Of a stretch of DNA of 64,000 nt, positions 25,184 through 33,382 are shown in pieces (the stretch's first letter is position 1; each line of letters opens with the position of its first letter). The DNA is from Actinomycetota bacterium (GTDB lineage: Bacteria > Actinomycetota > Thermoleophilia > Solirubrobacterales > Solirubrobacteraceae), in assembly GCA_005885515.1 (NCBI GenBank), contig VAWK01000019.1, forward strand, positions 1-64,000. The letters run 5' to 3'. Position numbers and translations under genes: made by a program. The notes below the pieces were generated by a model. That model saw only the letters and a list, made by a program, of their open reading frames with translations, was not told the origin of the DNA and did no database searches.

Positions 25184-25957
25184 GTGTCCGTGCCGGTGCA
25201 CGAGCAACGCGACCAGCCCACGGGCGTGCCGCCGCTGATGCTGACCGGCGAGCGCACGCTTCCCGACGTGCCCGAGGAGAACTACTGGTTCCGCCGTCAC
25301 CTCGCGGTGTACGAGTGGATCGCGCGCCGCCTAAGCGGCATGCGGGTGCTGGACATGGCCTGCGGCGAGGGCTACGGGTCGGCCGTGCTGGCGAGCGTCG
25401 CGGCCGCCGTGGTCGGCGTCGATGCCAACGCGGAGGCCCACGAGCACGCGCGGCTGCGCTACCGCGCGAGCAACCTGCGTTTCGAGCGCGCCCTGCTGGA
25501 GAGCTTCAGCGAACCGGCCGATGCCGTCGTGCTGTTGCAGACGATCGAGCACCTCAGCGACCCGGCACGCGCGCTCGGTCACCTGCGCTCGCTCCTGCGC
25601 GCTGGCGGCGTGGCGTTCGTGTCCACACCCAACGTGCTCACTCTGGCGCCCAAGGGCGCTCTGCGCTCGGATAACCCGTGGCACCTGCGCGAGTACCGCG
25701 CGCAGGAGTTCGAACGGTTGTGCCGCGGCTGCTTTGCCAGCGTCGAGATGTACGGGCTCTTCCACGCGCGCAAGCTGCGGCTGCACGAGTATGCGCTGCG
25801 CCTCGGCTGGGACGCGCTCCATCCGCGCCTGAGGCTGACCAAGCCTTTCTATGAGCGCTTCACCGCGGCGATCGCAGCTTCGGATTTCACGCTGCGCGCC
25901 GCGCCCGCGTGCGGGCTCGAACGCGCGCTTGACTTCCTCGCGGTGTGCCGGGGATGA
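25184..25957 (+). CDS. SAM-dependent methyltransferase (mycobacterial Rv3030-like)
   Basis: The protein opens with LTGERTLPDVPEENYWFRRH after a short leader, then motif I VLDMACGEGYGSAVLA, acidic VVGVDANAEA and LLQTIEHLSDPARALGHLRSLL. The ENYWFRRH opening followed by this fold is what I recall for the mycobacterial methyltransferase paired with a GH57 enzyme in methylglucose lipopolysaccharide synthesis. GTG 25184 is favoured by the TATACT box 8 bases upstream; ATG 25238 is the alternative. Its stop overlaps the GH57 start (ATGA), so the two are coupled and probably act on the same glucan. Confidence 0.9.
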   Translation: MSVPVHEQRDQPTGVPPLMLTGERTLPDVPEENYWFRRHLAVYEWIARRLSGMRVLDMACGEGYGSAVLASVAAAVVGVDANAEAHEHARLRYRASNLRFERALLESFSEPADAVVLLQTIEHLSDPARALGHLRSLLRAGGVAFVSTPNVLTLAPKGALRSDNPWHLREYRAQEFERLCRGCFASVEMYGLFHARKLRLHEYALRLGWDALHPRLRLTKPFYERFTAAIAASDFTLRAAPACGLERALDFLAVCRG

Positions 25958-27390
25958 GTCTCGGCCGCGAGCGCGGCGCGCTGGCCATCGTTCTGCACAC
26001 GCACATGCCCTATGTCGAGGGCTTCGGCACCTGGCCGTTTGGCGAGGAGTGGCTGTGGGAGGCGATCGCGGGCAGCTACGTGCCGCTGCTCGAGCTGCTG
26101 GACGGCGGCGCCCCGCTGACGCTGTCGCTCACGCCCGTGCTGTGCGACCAGCTTGAGGCACCGGGGCTGACCGAGCGCTTCAGCGCCTTCGTGCGCGAGG
26201 TTCGTCGCGGCACGCACGAGCGCGATGCCGCGGGCCTGCGCGCGGGAGGGCACGAGCGTCTGGCGCGAGAGCTGGAACGATCGTGGGGCGACTACGCCGG
26301 CGCGGCCGAGCGTCTGTCCCGGCGCGGCTCGGACCTGTTGGCGAGGCTGCTGGCGCACGCGCAGTGGACCTCGTCGGCTACGCACGCGGTGCTGCCGCTG
26401 ATCGCAACGGACGCCGGCCTGCGGCTGCAGGTGCACAGCGGCGTGGCAGCGCACCGGCGCCGCTGCGACGGGGGCTGGCGTGGAGGCTTCTGGCTGCCGG
26501 AGTGCGCGTATGCGCCGTGGCTCGAGCAGATCCTGCGCTCCGCGGGCGTCACCGCGGTGTGCGTGGAGCTGACCCGTCGCTTCGGGCTCGCGGCGCGCGA
26601 GCACCTGTGCACGTTCGTAAGCGAGTCAGGCATCGTGCTCGTGCCGATCGACCGCGCCACCATCTCGCTGGTGTGGAGCGAGCGCGGCTATCCGGCCAGC
26701 GGCTGCTACCGCGACTACCACCACCACACCGTCCACCACCACAACCCCTGGAGCAACGACGGCGGCGCGTACGACCACGACGCCGCGGTTGCGCTGGCGC
26801 GCCAGCACGCGGCGGACTTCGTGGCGCGCACCCTCGCCCGCCTGCGCGGCGCGGCATCGACTGAAGCGCCGCTGCCGGGCGGAGGGCTGGTCGTCTGCGC
26901 GCTGGACACCGAGCTGCTCGGACACTGGTGGTATGAGGGGGTCGCGTGGCTGGCGGCGGTGGTGCAGGAGTGCTCGCGCCAGGGCCTCGAGCTCGTGCGC
27001 CTCGACGATGCGGTGCAGCTGCGGGAGCCCGTCCCGCTGCGATGCGGCGAGGACTGCGCCGCGAGCAGCTGGGGCAAGGATGGCGACCTGTCCACGTGGT
27101 CGGGACCGGCGGTCGCTGACATGGCCTTTGCGGCGCGTGCGGCCGAGCTCGAGCTGATCGCGGCGCCCGCCCGAGCCGGCGCGGCGGCCGTGCGCCAGCT
27201 GCTCGCGCTGCAGGCAAGCGACTGGTCGTTCATGGTCTCCCACGGGCTCGCGGCACCGTACGCGCGCGAGCGCTTCCAGGGCCACCGGCGCGCGCTGGCC
27301 GAGGCGTTGGCCGGCGGCGCGGGCGCGACCCCGAACGGCCTGCGCAATCTCGCCGCGGATGCCGATCCCGCCTACGCGCTGGCGGTCTGA
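25954..27390 (+). CDS. GH57 1,4-alpha-glucan branching enzyme (DUF1957 type)
   Basis: GH57 branching enzymes move alpha-1,4-glucan chains to 1,6 positions. The 478-residue protein begins with the characteristic LHTHMPYVEGFGTWPFGEEW, has the nucleophile Glu183 in FWLPECAY (same number as in the Thermococcus enzyme) and the acid/base Asp318 in ALDTELLGHWWYEG; the C-terminal helical part has LLALQASDWSFM typical of DUF1957. A His-rich loop YRDYHHHTVHHHN lies near 253-265. It is coupled to the methyltransferase, pointing to synthesis of a methylated alpha-glucan rather than ordinary glycogen. Confidence 0.94.
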   Translation: MSLGRERGALAIVLHTHMPYVEGFGTWPFGEEWLWEAIAGSYVPLLELLDGGAPLTLSLTPVLCDQLEAPGLTERFSAFVREVRRGTHERDAAGLRAGGHERLARELERSWGDYAGAAERLSRRGSDLLARLLAHAQWTSSATHAVLPLIATDAGLRLQVHSGVAAHRRRCDGGWRGGFWLPECAYAPWLEQILRSAGVTAVCVELTRRFGLAAREHLCTFVSESGIVLVPIDRATISLVWSERGYPASGCYRDYHHHTVHHHNPWSNDGGAYDHDAAVALARQHAADFVARTLARLRGAASTEAPLPGGGLVVCALDTELLGHWWYEGVAWLAAVVQECSRQGLELVRLDDAVQLREPVPLRCGEDCAASSWGKDGDLSTWSGPAVADMAFAARAAELELIAAPARAGAAAVRQLLALQASDWSFMVSHGLAAPYARERFQGHRRALAEALAGGAGATPNGLRNLAADADPAYALAV

Positions 27391-27419
27391 GCGCCACTGG
27401 CCCCCAGCCCCTCGCGGTT

Positions 27420-27519
27420 GGCGCCTCGCGCATGCGGATCACGCGCGTGGACGCCCGCCTGCACCATCGTCACTCCCAACGCATCACGGTGGGCGCCTCG
27501 CGCATGCGGATCACGCGCG
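27420..27519 (+). repeat. 28-base exact direct repeat at the acyltransferase 3' end
   Basis: GGCGCCTCGCGCATGCGGAT and the next 8 bases occur at 27420-27447 and 27492-27519, a 72-base period. The second copy codes (minus strand) for the RVIRMREAP end of the acyltransferase; the first is a non-coding duplicate beyond its stop. Confidence 0.9.
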
Positions 27520-28198
27520 CGGGCACGCCGGCGAGGACCGCGTTCTCGGGTGCTGAGCGCGTGACCACGGCGCTCGTGCCGACGATGCTGTTGTCGCCGA
27601 TGCTTACTCCGCGCAGCACGCACGCGCCATAGCCCATCCAGACGTTGTGTCCCACGTGCACGTCGCGCTTGTAGATGCCCTGCAACCTGATCGGGCGCTC
27701 GACCTCGACCACGCCGTGGTCGAAGTCGATCATCATCACGCGGTCGGCGAGGATGCACTCGCGTCCGATCGAGATGTGCTGATAGGCCGAGATCGTGCAG
27801 TCCTGGCCGATCACGGTCTTGGCGCCGATGCTCACCTCGCCCTCGTGAACACGAATCTTGCTGCCGTGCCCGATCCACGCCCAGCGGCCCACGCGCAGCA
27901 CCGCGTGGCGTCCGATCTCGAGCTTCACGTTGGGACAGATGAAGCACAGGCCATCGGTGCGCAGGCGGCCGCGATAGCGGAGTCGAAACCGCGCGTAGCG
28001 CACGAGCAGGCGCGCGTAGGAGGGCCGCAGCATGTCGTGCGCGCGCATGAACCTGAGCAGCGCCAGCGGCCCGCCGTGCAGGGGCTCCGGTGCGCGCCGC
28101 CACGCGATCGCAGCCTGCGGCGCGTCGGGCGGCACGCCCTGCGCCGCGGTCGCGGTCGCCTGTGCCGGCGTGGCCTCGTCGTACAGCAGCGGCTCCAT
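27470..28198 (-). CDS. Left-handed beta-helix (hexapeptide) acyltransferase
   Basis: The 242-residue protein has a helical N-terminal part and a hexapeptide-repeat beta-helix (CFICPNVKLEIGRHAV, VSIGAKTVIGQDCTISAY, ISIGRECILADRV) with the catalytic-type histidine in FDHGVVE and the loop WMGYGACVLRGVSIGDNSIVG. These enzymes acetylate sugars from acetyl-CoA or related donors. Converging on the GH57 gene, it could acylate the same glucan; mycobacterial methylglucan loci also contain such an enzyme. The ATG at 28198 is chosen over upstream readings that would run into meaB. Confidence 0.88.
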   Translation of the reverse strand: MEPLLYDEATPAQATATAAQGVPPDAPQAAIAWRRAPEPLHGGPLALLRFMRAHDMLRPSYARLLVRYARFRLRYRGRLRTDGLCFICPNVKLEIGRHAVLRVGRWAWIGHGSKIRVHEGEVSIGAKTVIGQDCTISAYQHISIGRECILADRVMMIDFDHGVVEVERPIRLQGIYKRDVHVGHNVWMGYGACVLRGVSIGDNSIVGTSAVVTRSAPENAVLAGVPARVIRMREAPTVMRWE

Positions 28199-28248
28199 CG
28201 CCTGCAAATCGTATTGCCCCAGAGCGCCCTGCGATGATTGCTCGCGCC

Positions 28249-29211
28249 ATGAGCGCAGACACACTCGCACAGCGCCTGCTCGAAGGCGACCGGCGCGCGC
28301 TGGCGCGCGCGATCTCGCTGGTCGAGGATGACCGCCCCGAGGGCTGGGAGCTGGTGAGAGAGGTCTATCCGCACACCGGCAGCGCGGCCGTGGTCGGCTT
28401 CACCGGACCGCCCGGCGTGGGCAAGTCGACGCTGATCGCCGCCGTGACGCGCGCGCGGCGCAACGCCGGGCGCAGCGTGGGAGTGCTGTCGATCGACCCG
28501 TCCTCGCCGTTCACCCAGGGCGCCCTGCTCGGCGACCGCATCCGTCTGTCGGAGCACTTCCTCGACCAGGGGGTGTTCATTCGCTCGATGGCCAACCGGG
28601 GCGCGCTGGGTGGCCTGTCAGAGGCCGCGCTGCAGGCGGCGCTGCTGCTCGACGCCGCCGGGCGCGAGGACGTGTTCGTGGAGACGGTCGGCGTCGGCCA
28701 GGCCGAGATCGACATCATCGATCACGCCGACACGGTGGTGCTGGTGCTGATGCCCGGCTCGGGGGATTCGATCCAGGCGCTGAAGGCGGGCATTATGGAG
28801 ATTCCCGACGTAATCGTGATCAACAAGGCCGACAATCCGCTTACCGACACGATGGTGCGCGAGATCCGCGGCGTGCTCTCGCTTGCGGGCCCCGAGGCCG
28901 TCAGCGAGCGGGGGGGCGGTTGGCGGGTGCCGATCGTCAAGACCGAGGCGGCCCGCGGCGAGGGCATCGACGCGCTGGTGGAGCGCCTGCAGGAGCACCG
29001 TTCGCACATCCTCGCCGCGGGCCAGCTGGCGGAGCGGCGTCGGCGCAACCTGCGCAACGAGGTGCTCTCGATCGCCGCCGCTCGCATGCGCCGGCGCCTG
29101 GAGGAGGACCTGCGCGAGGACGCGGAGTTCCAGCGGCTGCTCGAGCAGGTCGTCGACCGGCGGCTGGATCCGGCAAGCGCGGCGACGGCGCTGCTGGCGG
29201 CCGCCGGGTGA
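28249..29211 (+). CDS. meaB: Methylmalonyl-CoA mutase-associated GTPase MeaB
   Basis: MeaB (ArgK family) is a G3E GTPase chaperone that loads and protects the B12 cofactor of methylmalonyl-CoA mutase. The 320-residue protein has P-loop GPPGVGKS at residues 53-60, the conserved SIDPSSPFTQGALLGDRIR, the FIRSMANRGALGGLS block, VETVGVGQAE and the guanine-specificity NKAD. An ATG 15 bases upstream is also possible. A B12-binding mutase subunit is encoded 6 kb downstream, which fits a propionyl-CoA route. Confidence 0.95.
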   Translation: MSADTLAQRLLEGDRRALARAISLVEDDRPEGWELVREVYPHTGSAAVVGFTGPPGVGKSTLIAAVTRARRNAGRSVGVLSIDPSSPFTQGALLGDRIRLSEHFLDQGVFIRSMANRGALGGLSEAALQAALLLDAAGREDVFVETVGVGQAEIDIIDHADTVVLVLMPGSGDSIQALKAGIMEIPDVIVINKADNPLTDTMVREIRGVLSLAGPEAVSERGGGWRVPIVKTEAARGEGIDALVERLQEHRSHILAAGQLAERRRRNLRNEVLSIAAARMRRRLEEDLREDAEFQRLLEQVVDRRLDPASAATALLAAAG

Positions 29212-29251
29212 GCGGGCGCGCGAGCGGCGTTCTTCATCGCGCGCAGCCGCG

Positions 29252-29293
29252 CTCGTGGGCGCGTGAGCGGCGCTCGTGTGCGCGTGAGCGGCG
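29252..29293 (+). repeat. 21-base tandem repeat after meaB
   Basis: CTCGTGGGCGCGTGAGCGGCG is followed directly by a copy with one change. A more diverged GTGAGCGG element overlaps the meaB stop just upstream, so the spacer seems to have grown by copying the stop region. Confidence 0.7.
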
Positions 29294-29323
29294 TCCGCGA
29301 CCCATGCGAGCGGCGGGTGCGTG

Positions 29324-29329
29324 TAGGCT
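29324..29329 (+). promoter_or_regulatory. -10 box for the DDN-family gene
   Basis: TAGGCT ends 9 bases before the ATG, suggesting a leaderless or very short-leader message. Confidence 0.4.
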
Positions 29330-29338
29330 CAGCGGGCG

Positions 29339-29785
29339 ATGGACTATCTGAGCTGGGCCGATCGCAACTGGCCGCTGCTGCGACGGGCGATGGGAGGCCA
29401 CACCGCCATCTACCGCGCGACGGGCGGTCTGATCGGGCACCGCATTCCCGGCTTCGCGCCGTCGCTGCTACTCGATCACGTCGGGGCCAAGAGCGGCAAG
29501 CCGCGCACGAGCCCGCTGGTCTACGGCGTTGACGGCGAGAACCTCGTCCTGGTGGCGTCGAAGGGCGGCTATCCCAAGAATCCGGCCTGGTACCACAACC
29601 TGATGGCCCATCCCGACACGACCGTGCAGGTGGGCTCGCGGCGCAGAGCGGTGCATGCGCGCTCGGCCACTCCCGAGGAGCGAGACCGTCTGTGGGCGCT
29701 GATGGTGGGCGTCTACCGCGGCTATGAAGACTACCGCCGGCGCACCGACCGGCAGATCCCGCTGGTGGTGCTCGAACCGCGCTAG
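29339..29785 (+). CDS. DDN-family (F420-dependent) nitroreductase/quinone reductase
   Basis: The 148-residue protein is a small split beta-barrel of the deazaflavin-dependent nitroreductase family, with LLDHVGAKSGKPRTSPLVYG and the signature SKGGYPKNPAWYHNLMAHPD. Members use reduced F420 to reduce quinones or nitro compounds and sit at the membrane face. No leader peptide is visible. A second member lies at the right edge of the window. F420 use is inferred from the family. Confidence 0.9.
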   Translation: MDYLSWADRNWPLLRRAMGGHTAIYRATGGLIGHRIPGFAPSLLLDHVGAKSGKPRTSPLVYGVDGENLVLVASKGGYPKNPAWYHNLMAHPDTTVQVGSRRRAVHARSATPEERDRLWALMVGVYRGYEDYRRRTDRQIPLVVLEPR

Positions 29786-29798
29786 TCGGGGCGCGCTT

Positions 29799-30968
29799 CT
29801 AGGCGCCGAGCGCGCGCGCGATCACCATCTGCTGGACCTCGTCGGTGCCCTCGCCGATCGTGAGGATCTTGGCGTCGCGGTAGAAGCGGCACACGGGATA
29901 CTCCTCGATGTACCCGTAGCCGCCGTGGATCTGCACCGCCTCCTCGGCGCAGCGCACGGCCAGGCGCCCCGTCTTGAGCTTGGCCTGGGCGGCCGTGAGG
30001 GTGAAGTTGTGCTTGGCGTCCTTCTCGCGAGCGGCCTTGTACACGAGCAGGCGCGCCGCCTCGATCTCGGTGGACATGTCGGCCAGCTTGGCCTGGATCG
30101 CCTGGAAGCTGGAGATCGCCTTGCCGAAGGCGCGCCGTTCCTTGGCGTATGCCAGCGCCATCTCGAGCGCGCCCTGCGCCAGCCCCACCCCCATCGCCGC
30201 CACGCCGATCCGGCCGATGTCGAGCACCTGCAGGAACTGGCGCAGGCCCGCCCCGCGGCGGCCGAGTAGGTTGCCCTCCGGCACGCGACAGTCGCTGAAG
30301 CCGAGCGGACGCGTGTCGGAGGCGTTCCAGCCCATCTTCCGGTAGGGCTCGCCCTGCTCGTAGCCGGGCGTGCCGTTGGCCACGATCAGGTTCGAGATCT
30401 CCCTGGCCGCCTGGCCGCCCCTCGCGTCGCTCGCCGGTGTCTCGCCGGTCACGGCGGTGATGCAGACCATGCCCGAGATGTCGGTGCCGGCGTTGGTGAT
30501 GAACTGCTTGGTGCCGTTGATCACCCACTGGCCGTCCTCCAGGCGCGCGCGCGTTCGCGTGTTGGCCGCGTCCGAGCCGGCCTCGGGCTCGGTCAGGCCG
30601 AACGCGCCGAGGCACTCGCCCGAGCACAGGCGCGGCAGCCAGTCGCGCTTCTGCTGCTCGTTGCCGAACAGGTACACGGGCTGCGTGCCGAGCGAGGTGT
30701 GCGCGCACAGCGTGATCGCGACCGAGGAGTCCACGCGCGCGAGCTCCTCGACCACCAGCGCATACGCGAGCGTGTCGCCGCCGCCGCCGCCGTACTCGGG
30801 CGGGAAGGGAATGCCCATCATGTTGAGGCTGCCGAGCTGCTGCACGATCCGGTAGGGGAACGCCTTGGAGCGGTCGAGCTCCTCCGCCACCGGCGCCACC
30901 TCGCCCTCGGCGAACTCGCGCGCGGTGCGCTTGATCAGCTCGTGATCGGGCGACAGCTCGAACTGCAC
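29799..30968 (-). CDS. Acyl-CoA dehydrogenase
   Basis: This FAD enzyme introduces the first double bond in acyl-CoA beta-oxidation and passes electrons to ETF. The 389-residue reading begins VQFELSPDHELIKRTAREFA, the usual opening, and contains the FAD-binding AFGLTEPEAGSDA, the FITNAG segment, GIGRIG-like and the C-terminal GGYGYIEEYPVCRFYRD followed by IGEGTDEVQQ, where Glu is the catalytic base. The GTG at 30968 is chosen by homology; a GTG at 30986 is possible. ETF genes lie 5 kb away, its likely electron acceptor. Confidence 0.94.
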   Translation of the reverse strand: MQFELSPDHELIKRTAREFAEGEVAPVAEELDRSKAFPYRIVQQLGSLNMMGIPFPPEYGGGGGDTLAYALVVEELARVDSSVAITLCAHTSLGTQPVYLFGNEQQKRDWLPRLCSGECLGAFGLTEPEAGSDAANTRTRARLEDGQWVINGTKQFITNAGTDISGMVCITAVTGETPASDARGGQAAREISNLIVANGTPGYEQGEPYRKMGWNASDTRPLGFSDCRVPEGNLLGRRGAGLRQFLQVLDIGRIGVAAMGVGLAQGALEMALAYAKERRAFGKAISSFQAIQAKLADMSTEIEAARLLVYKAAREKDAKHNFTLTAAQAKLKTGRLAVRCAEEAVQIHGGYGYIEEYPVCRFYRDAKILTIGEGTDEVQQMVIARALGA

Positions 30969-31000
30969 AGCGCGGCCAATTCTCACACCTCGGCTGCCTC

Positions 31001-31006
31001 TAGGAT
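31001..31006 (+). promoter_or_regulatory. -10 box for the alpha/beta hydrolase gene
   Basis: TAGGAT ends 8 bases before the ATG at 31015, consistent with a leaderless message. Confidence 0.45.
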
Positions 31007-31014
31007 GGCCGCCC

Positions 31015-31824
31015 ATGCCCGGGCCGCGCTTGATCGCCGAGCTGCTGCTCACGCGCGGACGGACGTATCGCTATGGCCCGCATCGCTCCCAGCGAGCCGA
31101 TTTGCACCTGCCGCCCGGCGGCGGTCCGCATCCCGTGATCGTGCTGATCCATGGCGGCTCGTGGCGCAAGCGCTACGGCTCCTTTGTGATGCGGGCACTG
31201 GCGGCGGACCTCGTGCGGGGCCGCTGGGCGGTATGGAACATCGAGTATCGCCGGCTCGGCGAGGGCGGCGGCTGGCCGGCCACGTTCGCCGACACGGCTG
31301 CCGCGATCGACCACCTGGAGCACCTGAGCTCGCCTCTAGACCTGGCGCGCACGACGGCCGTCGGTCACTCCGCCGGCGGTCATCTGGCGCTGTGGGCGGC
31401 CGGCCGCGCCAAGCTCCCCGCCGACGCCGCCGCTCAGCTCGGCGGCCGCCCGCGGGTATCCGTCGCGCAGGTCGTCTCGCTGGCAGGAGTGTGCGACCTG
31501 GCCGGCGCCTATCGCGACTGGCACGGGGGCGCGGTGCGGGCGCTCATGGGCGGCTCGCCCGCGGAGGTGCCCGAGCGCTTCGCGCTCGGCGATCCGCTCG
31601 TCCAGGTGCCGCTCGCGGCGCCCGCGCTGCTGGTGCACGGCCGCCTGGACGAGACTGTGTCGGTGAGGCTCAGCCGCGCCTACGCGCGCGCCGCGCGCGC
31701 CGCCGGCGGCGACGTCGAGCTGGTCGAGATCGACGGCGCCGCGGGCCGTCACCGCGCGTACATAGACCCGCGCGGCAGCGCCTGGGCAACGGTCGCGCGC
31801 TGGCTGGCGCGGCGTGCGAGCTGA
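31015..31824 (+). CDS. Alpha/beta hydrolase (esterase/lipase-like)
   Basis: The 269-residue protein has the HGGSW oxyanion motif, the nucleophile elbow GHSAGGH, the acid residue in VHGRLDETV and the histidine in GRHRAYID, the layout of hormone-sensitive-lipase or kynurenine-formamidase-like esterases. It has no signal peptide. It is divergent from the acyl-CoA dehydrogenase and converges with pepA. The substrate is not evident. Confidence 0.88.
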   Translation: MPGPRLIAELLLTRGRTYRYGPHRSQRADLHLPPGGGPHPVIVLIHGGSWRKRYGSFVMRALAADLVRGRWAVWNIEYRRLGEGGGWPATFADTAAAIDHLEHLSSPLDLARTTAVGHSAGGHLALWAAGRAKLPADAAAQLGGRPRVSVAQVVSLAGVCDLAGAYRDWHGGAVRALMGGSPAEVPERFALGDPLVQVPLAAPALLVHGRLDETVSVRLSRAYARAARAAGGDVELVEIDGAAGRHRAYIDPRGSAWATVARWLARRAS

Positions 31825-31841
31825 CCGCGCCACTCTCCGGT

Positions 31842-33305
31842 TCAGGCCGGCGGGCAGTACGAGCGTGCCAGCTCGGCCAGCAGCCGCACGCCGTACCCGG
31901 AGGCGCCCTTGCCGACGTAGGCGCGGTCGAGATCCCAGGCCGAGCCGGCGATGTCGAGGTGCGCCCACGGCACCTCGTCGACGAAATTCGACAGGAAGGC
32001 GCCGCCGACGATCGCGCCCGCCTTGCGCGCTTCGGGGGCATTGTCGAGGTCGGCGTAGGTGCCCTTGATCAGCTCGTCGTACTCGCCGTGCAGCGGCAGG
32101 CGCCACACGATCTCGCCGGTCCGCTGACCGGCCGCCGTGATCCGCTCGGCGAGCTCGTCGTCGTTGCTCAGCAGGCCCGCGTGCGTGGAGCCGAGCGCGA
32201 CGATCACGGCGCCCGTGAGCGTCGCCACGTCGACGATCCGCTCCGCGCCTTCGGCCACGGCGTGGGACAGGCAGTCGGCGAGCACCAGACGTCCCTCGGC
32301 ATCGGTGTTGTTGATCTCGATCGTCGTGCCGTTGGCGGCCGTCACGATGTCTCCGGGCTTGGCCGCGCGGCCGCTGGGCAGGTTCTCGGCCGCCCCGACG
32401 ATCGCGCGAAGCCGCAGCGGCAGGCGCATGCGCGCGATCGCGCCGGCGGCCTCGATCACGGCGGCGCCGCCGGACATGTCGAACTTCATCTCGGACATTT
32501 TCGCTCCCGGCTTCAGCGATATGCCGCCGCTGTCGAACGTGATCGCCTTGCCCACGAACCCCAGCACGGGACCGCTGGCTGCGGGCCCGTCGTAGCGCAG
32601 CGTGATCAGCGCGGGCGGCTGCTCGGAGCCCTGCGCGACCGCCGCGAAGGCGCCCATCTTGCGAGCCGAGATGCCCTCGCCCGACTCGACCTCGACGGTC
32701 ATCCCATCGAGCCCCCTCGCGAGCGCCTGGGCGTGCTCTGCTAGCGCGCTCGGCGTGAGGTCGTTCGCGGGCCGGTTCTGAAGGTCGCGCGCCGCGTTTG
32801 CCGCCTCGGCGACCACCGCTGCCTGCTCGACGGCGAGCTCGCGCTCCTCCGGCGAGGAGATGATCAGGCGCTCGAGGTGCTTGGGCCTACGGTCGGAGGA
32901 GTCCTCCTGCGCGGCGGCGGACTTGTAGCGCTCGAAGCGGTAGTCGGACAGGATCGTGCCCTCGACGAGCGCCGCCGCCACCTCCGGACCGCTGCCCGCC
33001 GGCGCCTGCCAGCAGAGCACGCGCGTCGACAGCTCGCGCGCGCGCTCGCGCGCCACGGCCGCCGCCACACGGGCACGCTCGGGGGTGAACCGCGCGCCCG
33101 CGCCGAGTCCGACCGAGAGCCAGCGCTTGCCGCCGGCGTGCGCCAGCGCGAGCGTCTTGAAGGAGCCGCTGGCCTCGCCCGACGCGAGCAGCTCGCGCAG
33201 CTCGGGCGGAGCCGCGGCAGGCGGGTCCTCCTCCTCGAAGCTCCCGATCGCAACCGTATCGGCGTCGGTCGCGCCGGGCGGCTGTGTGGTGGCCGATACC
33301 TGCAT
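31842..33305 (-). CDS. pepA: Leucyl aminopeptidase (M17 family)
   Basis: PepA removes N-terminal residues from peptides using two metal ions. The 487-residue protein shows the catalytic C-terminal domain with VGKAITFDSGGISLKPG, MKFDMSGGAAV and the diagnostic NTDAEGRL, plus an N-terminal macro-like domain. The ATG at 33305 lies 10 bases after a TATGGT box; the ATG at 33320 overlaps that box and adds only five residues. It is divergent from the thiolase. Hexameric cytosolic enzyme by family. Confidence 0.95.
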   Translation of the reverse strand: MQVSATTQPPGATDADTVAIGSFEEEDPPAAAPPELRELLASGEASGSFKTLALAHAGGKRWLSVGLGAGARFTPERARVAAAVARERARELSTRVLCWQAPAGSGPEVAAALVEGTILSDYRFERYKSAAAQEDSSDRRPKHLERLIISSPEERELAVEQAAVVAEAANAARDLQNRPANDLTPSALAEHAQALARGLDGMTVEVESGEGISARKMGAFAAVAQGSEQPPALITLRYDGPAASGPVLGFVGKAITFDSGGISLKPGAKMSEMKFDMSGGAAVIEAAGAIARMRLPLRLRAIVGAAENLPSGRAAKPGDIVTAANGTTIEINNTDAEGRLVLADCLSHAVAEGAERIVDVATLTGAVIVALGSTHAGLLSNDDELAERITAAGQRTGEIVWRLPLHGEYDELIKGTYADLDNAPEARKAGAIVGGAFLSNFVDEVPWAHLDIAGSAWDLDRAYVGKGASGYGVRLLAELARSYCPPA

Positions 33306-33315
33306 TTCCGGGCGC

Positions 33316-33321
33316 ACCATA
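33316..33321 (-). promoter_or_regulatory. -10 box for pepA
   Basis: The minus-strand hexamer TATGGT, identical to that of the methyltransferase at 25158, lies 10 bases before the chosen pepA ATG. Confidence 0.4.
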
Positions 33322-33331
33322 TCCGGATCGC

Positions 33332-33337
33332 TAGGAT
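33332..33337 (+). promoter_or_regulatory. Candidate -10 box for the thiolase gene
   Basis: TAGGAT in the context CGCTAGGATTG lies about 45 bases before the thiolase ATG; nearly the same string, GCTAGGATCG, occurs ahead of etfB. A GCCGTC-5-GACGGC inverted repeat (33344-33360) follows it. Confidence 0.4.
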
Positions 33338-33382
33338 TGCCGAGCCGTCAGTCCGACGGCCACCAACAGGAGACTCGTGCCC

